From Batillaria attramentaria (Eukaryota > Mollusca > Gastropoda > Batillariidae), in the NCBI GenBank assembly GCA_018292915.2, contig JACVVK020000016.1, positions 1,315,001 through 1,379,000 of the forward strand: a stretch of DNA of 64,000 nt. Direction: 5' to 3'. This document shows, one piece after another, positions 62,625 through 64,000 of this stretch. The notes below the pieces were generated by a model that was not told the origin of the DNA, ran no database searches, and saw nothing but the letters and a program-made list of their open reading frames with translations. The number at the start of each line of letters is the position of its first letter. Position 1 is the first letter of the stretch. The translations under genes were made by a program, and so were the position numbers.

Positions 62625-62775
62625 ATGAACCTGGACAGCTAACATACCGAGAAATGTTCCTCGGAACAGCCTCTTCTTTTATCTTCTTTTGTAGTCTCTT
62701 ACAGTCCTATAACACACCGTGATTTATAATGAGCCTGGACGTCTGACATACCGAAAACTGCTCCTGGACTAAGTT
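62625..62775. repeat. short tandem duplication
   Basis: The segments ccgtgatttacaatgaacct...acataccgaga (about 62612-62655) and ccgtgatttataatgagcct...acataccgaaa (about 62718-62757) are diverged copies about 106 bases apart. Confidence 0.6.
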
Positions 62776-63064
62776 GCTCTTTAAGGTCCCTCTTTGTGGT
62801 CTGTCTTCTCCTGTTTAGCTTGAACGGCGCTGCAAATGCGCTATGGTCTGGGTGCAGCCTGGAATTCTTTTTTCTGCAGTTGGAGATGAAACAAAGCGGG
62901 AGACAGGGCATGGACACCAAAGGACATGTGCAACATGGAGGAATGCGGCGCACACAAAAAGTGCCTGCTGAGCTGAGGGCAAGATGAAAAGGCAGAAGAG
63001 GGCGAGGAAGAAAGAGAATGATGTGACTGCCAGACGACAAAATAATCATGCGATCACGAAGACC

Positions 63065-63082
63065 CCCCCCCCCCACCCTCCC

Positions 63083-63144
<62 letters not shown>
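63065..63144. repeat. C-run and (AC)n microsatellite
   Basis: A C-run at 63064-63074, then about 30 AC units from 63084. Confidence 0.96.
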
Positions 63145-63146
<2 letters not shown>

Positions 63147-63752
63147 GCCTTTTAAAGTATTTTTAGGAGACATTTCTTTGAAAAGAAAATCGCTACAAGT
63201 CCATCAGTTAGATATCGCCCGCATTTTTTTTTTTTTTTAAATGAAGCATTGTAAAAATGAAACGGTTTTCATTTCATGACCAAAAAGGATAAAAGATAGA
63301 AATAATGTTGTTTTTTTTTTTTCAGGGCATGGAAGACTAAATTATAAAACAGACAGACTGACTCTGACTTGCTATACAGTATTGCGTAACTCACGTGATG
63401 GACAAGGACAACTGGCGATACAGATGTGAAACAGGATCTGCCTGCCTGTGTCAGACCACACACTACAGACCAATGAAAACCGATCACCACAACTTTGTTT
63501 TACATCAGCAACTTGTTTATTTGCACAGCAGTTCGTGCCGCTTTTCAAACGGGTTTACCAGCCCCTCCGCCTCTTTGTAAACGTCGTTGGCACGATGTGT
63601 GTAGAGAAGGTAATGTTGCAGTTTCAGTCTTTTGATGTTGGTAGCGGCTGTTTGGTTATGTGTTTACGGTGATCGGGGAAATCGGCCAAAAGAATACAGA
63701 CATCGTGGTAGGGGTGTTAGGAGGAGTGAATCAATTGATGTCAGAGTCACTG

Positions 63753-63827
<75 letters not shown>

Positions 63828-63854
63828 CGCGCGCGCATGCGTGCCTGCGTGCGT
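63753..63854. repeat. (GT)n microsatellite with GC-rich end
   Basis: About 37 GT units, then tcgcgcgcgcatgcgtgcct, another alternating purine-pyrimidine stretch. Confidence 0.96.
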
Positions 63855-63930
63855 GTATGGTGAAGGTGGCTGGGTTTTTGTATATTTTGCCGGTTTTTGT
63901 TGTTGTTGCTTTTTTTTTTTAAATACATAC

Positions 63931-64000
63931 GTTTTAGTCCGTCTGACTGTCTGTCCGTCCATTAGTGTGTCCTTCCATACGTCAGCCCACGCGTCCATCT
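63931..64000. other. window edge, CTGT/CCAT-rich
   Basis: Degenerate (CTGT)/(CCAT) simple sequence. Nothing else can be said at the edge. Confidence 0.4.

Overview
The window reads as animal nuclear DNA, most likely from a mollusc. The genes are split into short exons with GT-AG introns of a few hundred bases to several kb. Dinucleotide microsatellites, mostly (AC/GT)n, occur every 1-3 kb. A tRNA-derived SINE occurs about ten times in both orientations, and there are several minisatellites and a LINE fragment. The mollusc assignment is an inference from repeat style and from the manganese-type CDF transporter; no marker gene fixes it.

Three genes can be supported. (1) Plus strand, about 6.1-13.0 kb: the last two exons of a single-pass membrane protein, one encoding the transmembrane segment (6092-6221) and one a ~370-residue cytoplasmic tail ending at 13030. 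Its ectodomain exons were not found. (2) Minus strand, 25568-16240: what appears to be a complete nine-exon cation diffusion facilitator (CDF/SLC30 superfamily, 420 residues) with DxxxD metal sites in TM2 and TM5, the manganese-type signature. It includes a 25-nt microexon, and a SINE has landed on one of its splice acceptors. (3) Minus strand, 33611-26338: a complete eleven-coding-exon polypeptide N-acetylgalactosaminyltransferase (pp-GalNAc-T, 687 residues) with signal anchor, long stem, catalytic domain and ricin-type lectin domain. All exon junctions of genes 2 and 3 were worked out by hand and keep the reading phase, apart from one CDF acceptor with two possible positions. Genes 2 and 3 are tandem on the same strand about 0.8 kb apart; gene 1 converges on gene 2.

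Upstream of the GalNAc-transferase (34.3-34.75 kb) lies an array of about nine ~47-bp units, most carrying a CRE-like TGACGT core and an AAGGTCA nuclear-receptor half-site. From 35.5 to 38.0 kb a 5'-truncated LINE with an intact 619-codon reverse-transcriptase frame sits inside a copy of a ~340-bp interspersed repeat, whose other copies are at 3.0 and 38.4 kb. A second repeat of ~430 bp has copies at 17.1 and 43.2 kb.

The last 25 kb is gene-poor: SINEs, microsatellites, a 1-kb 24-bp minisatellite at 58.0-59.0 kb, and a few weak candidate exons at 44.4-48.6 kb on the minus strand.
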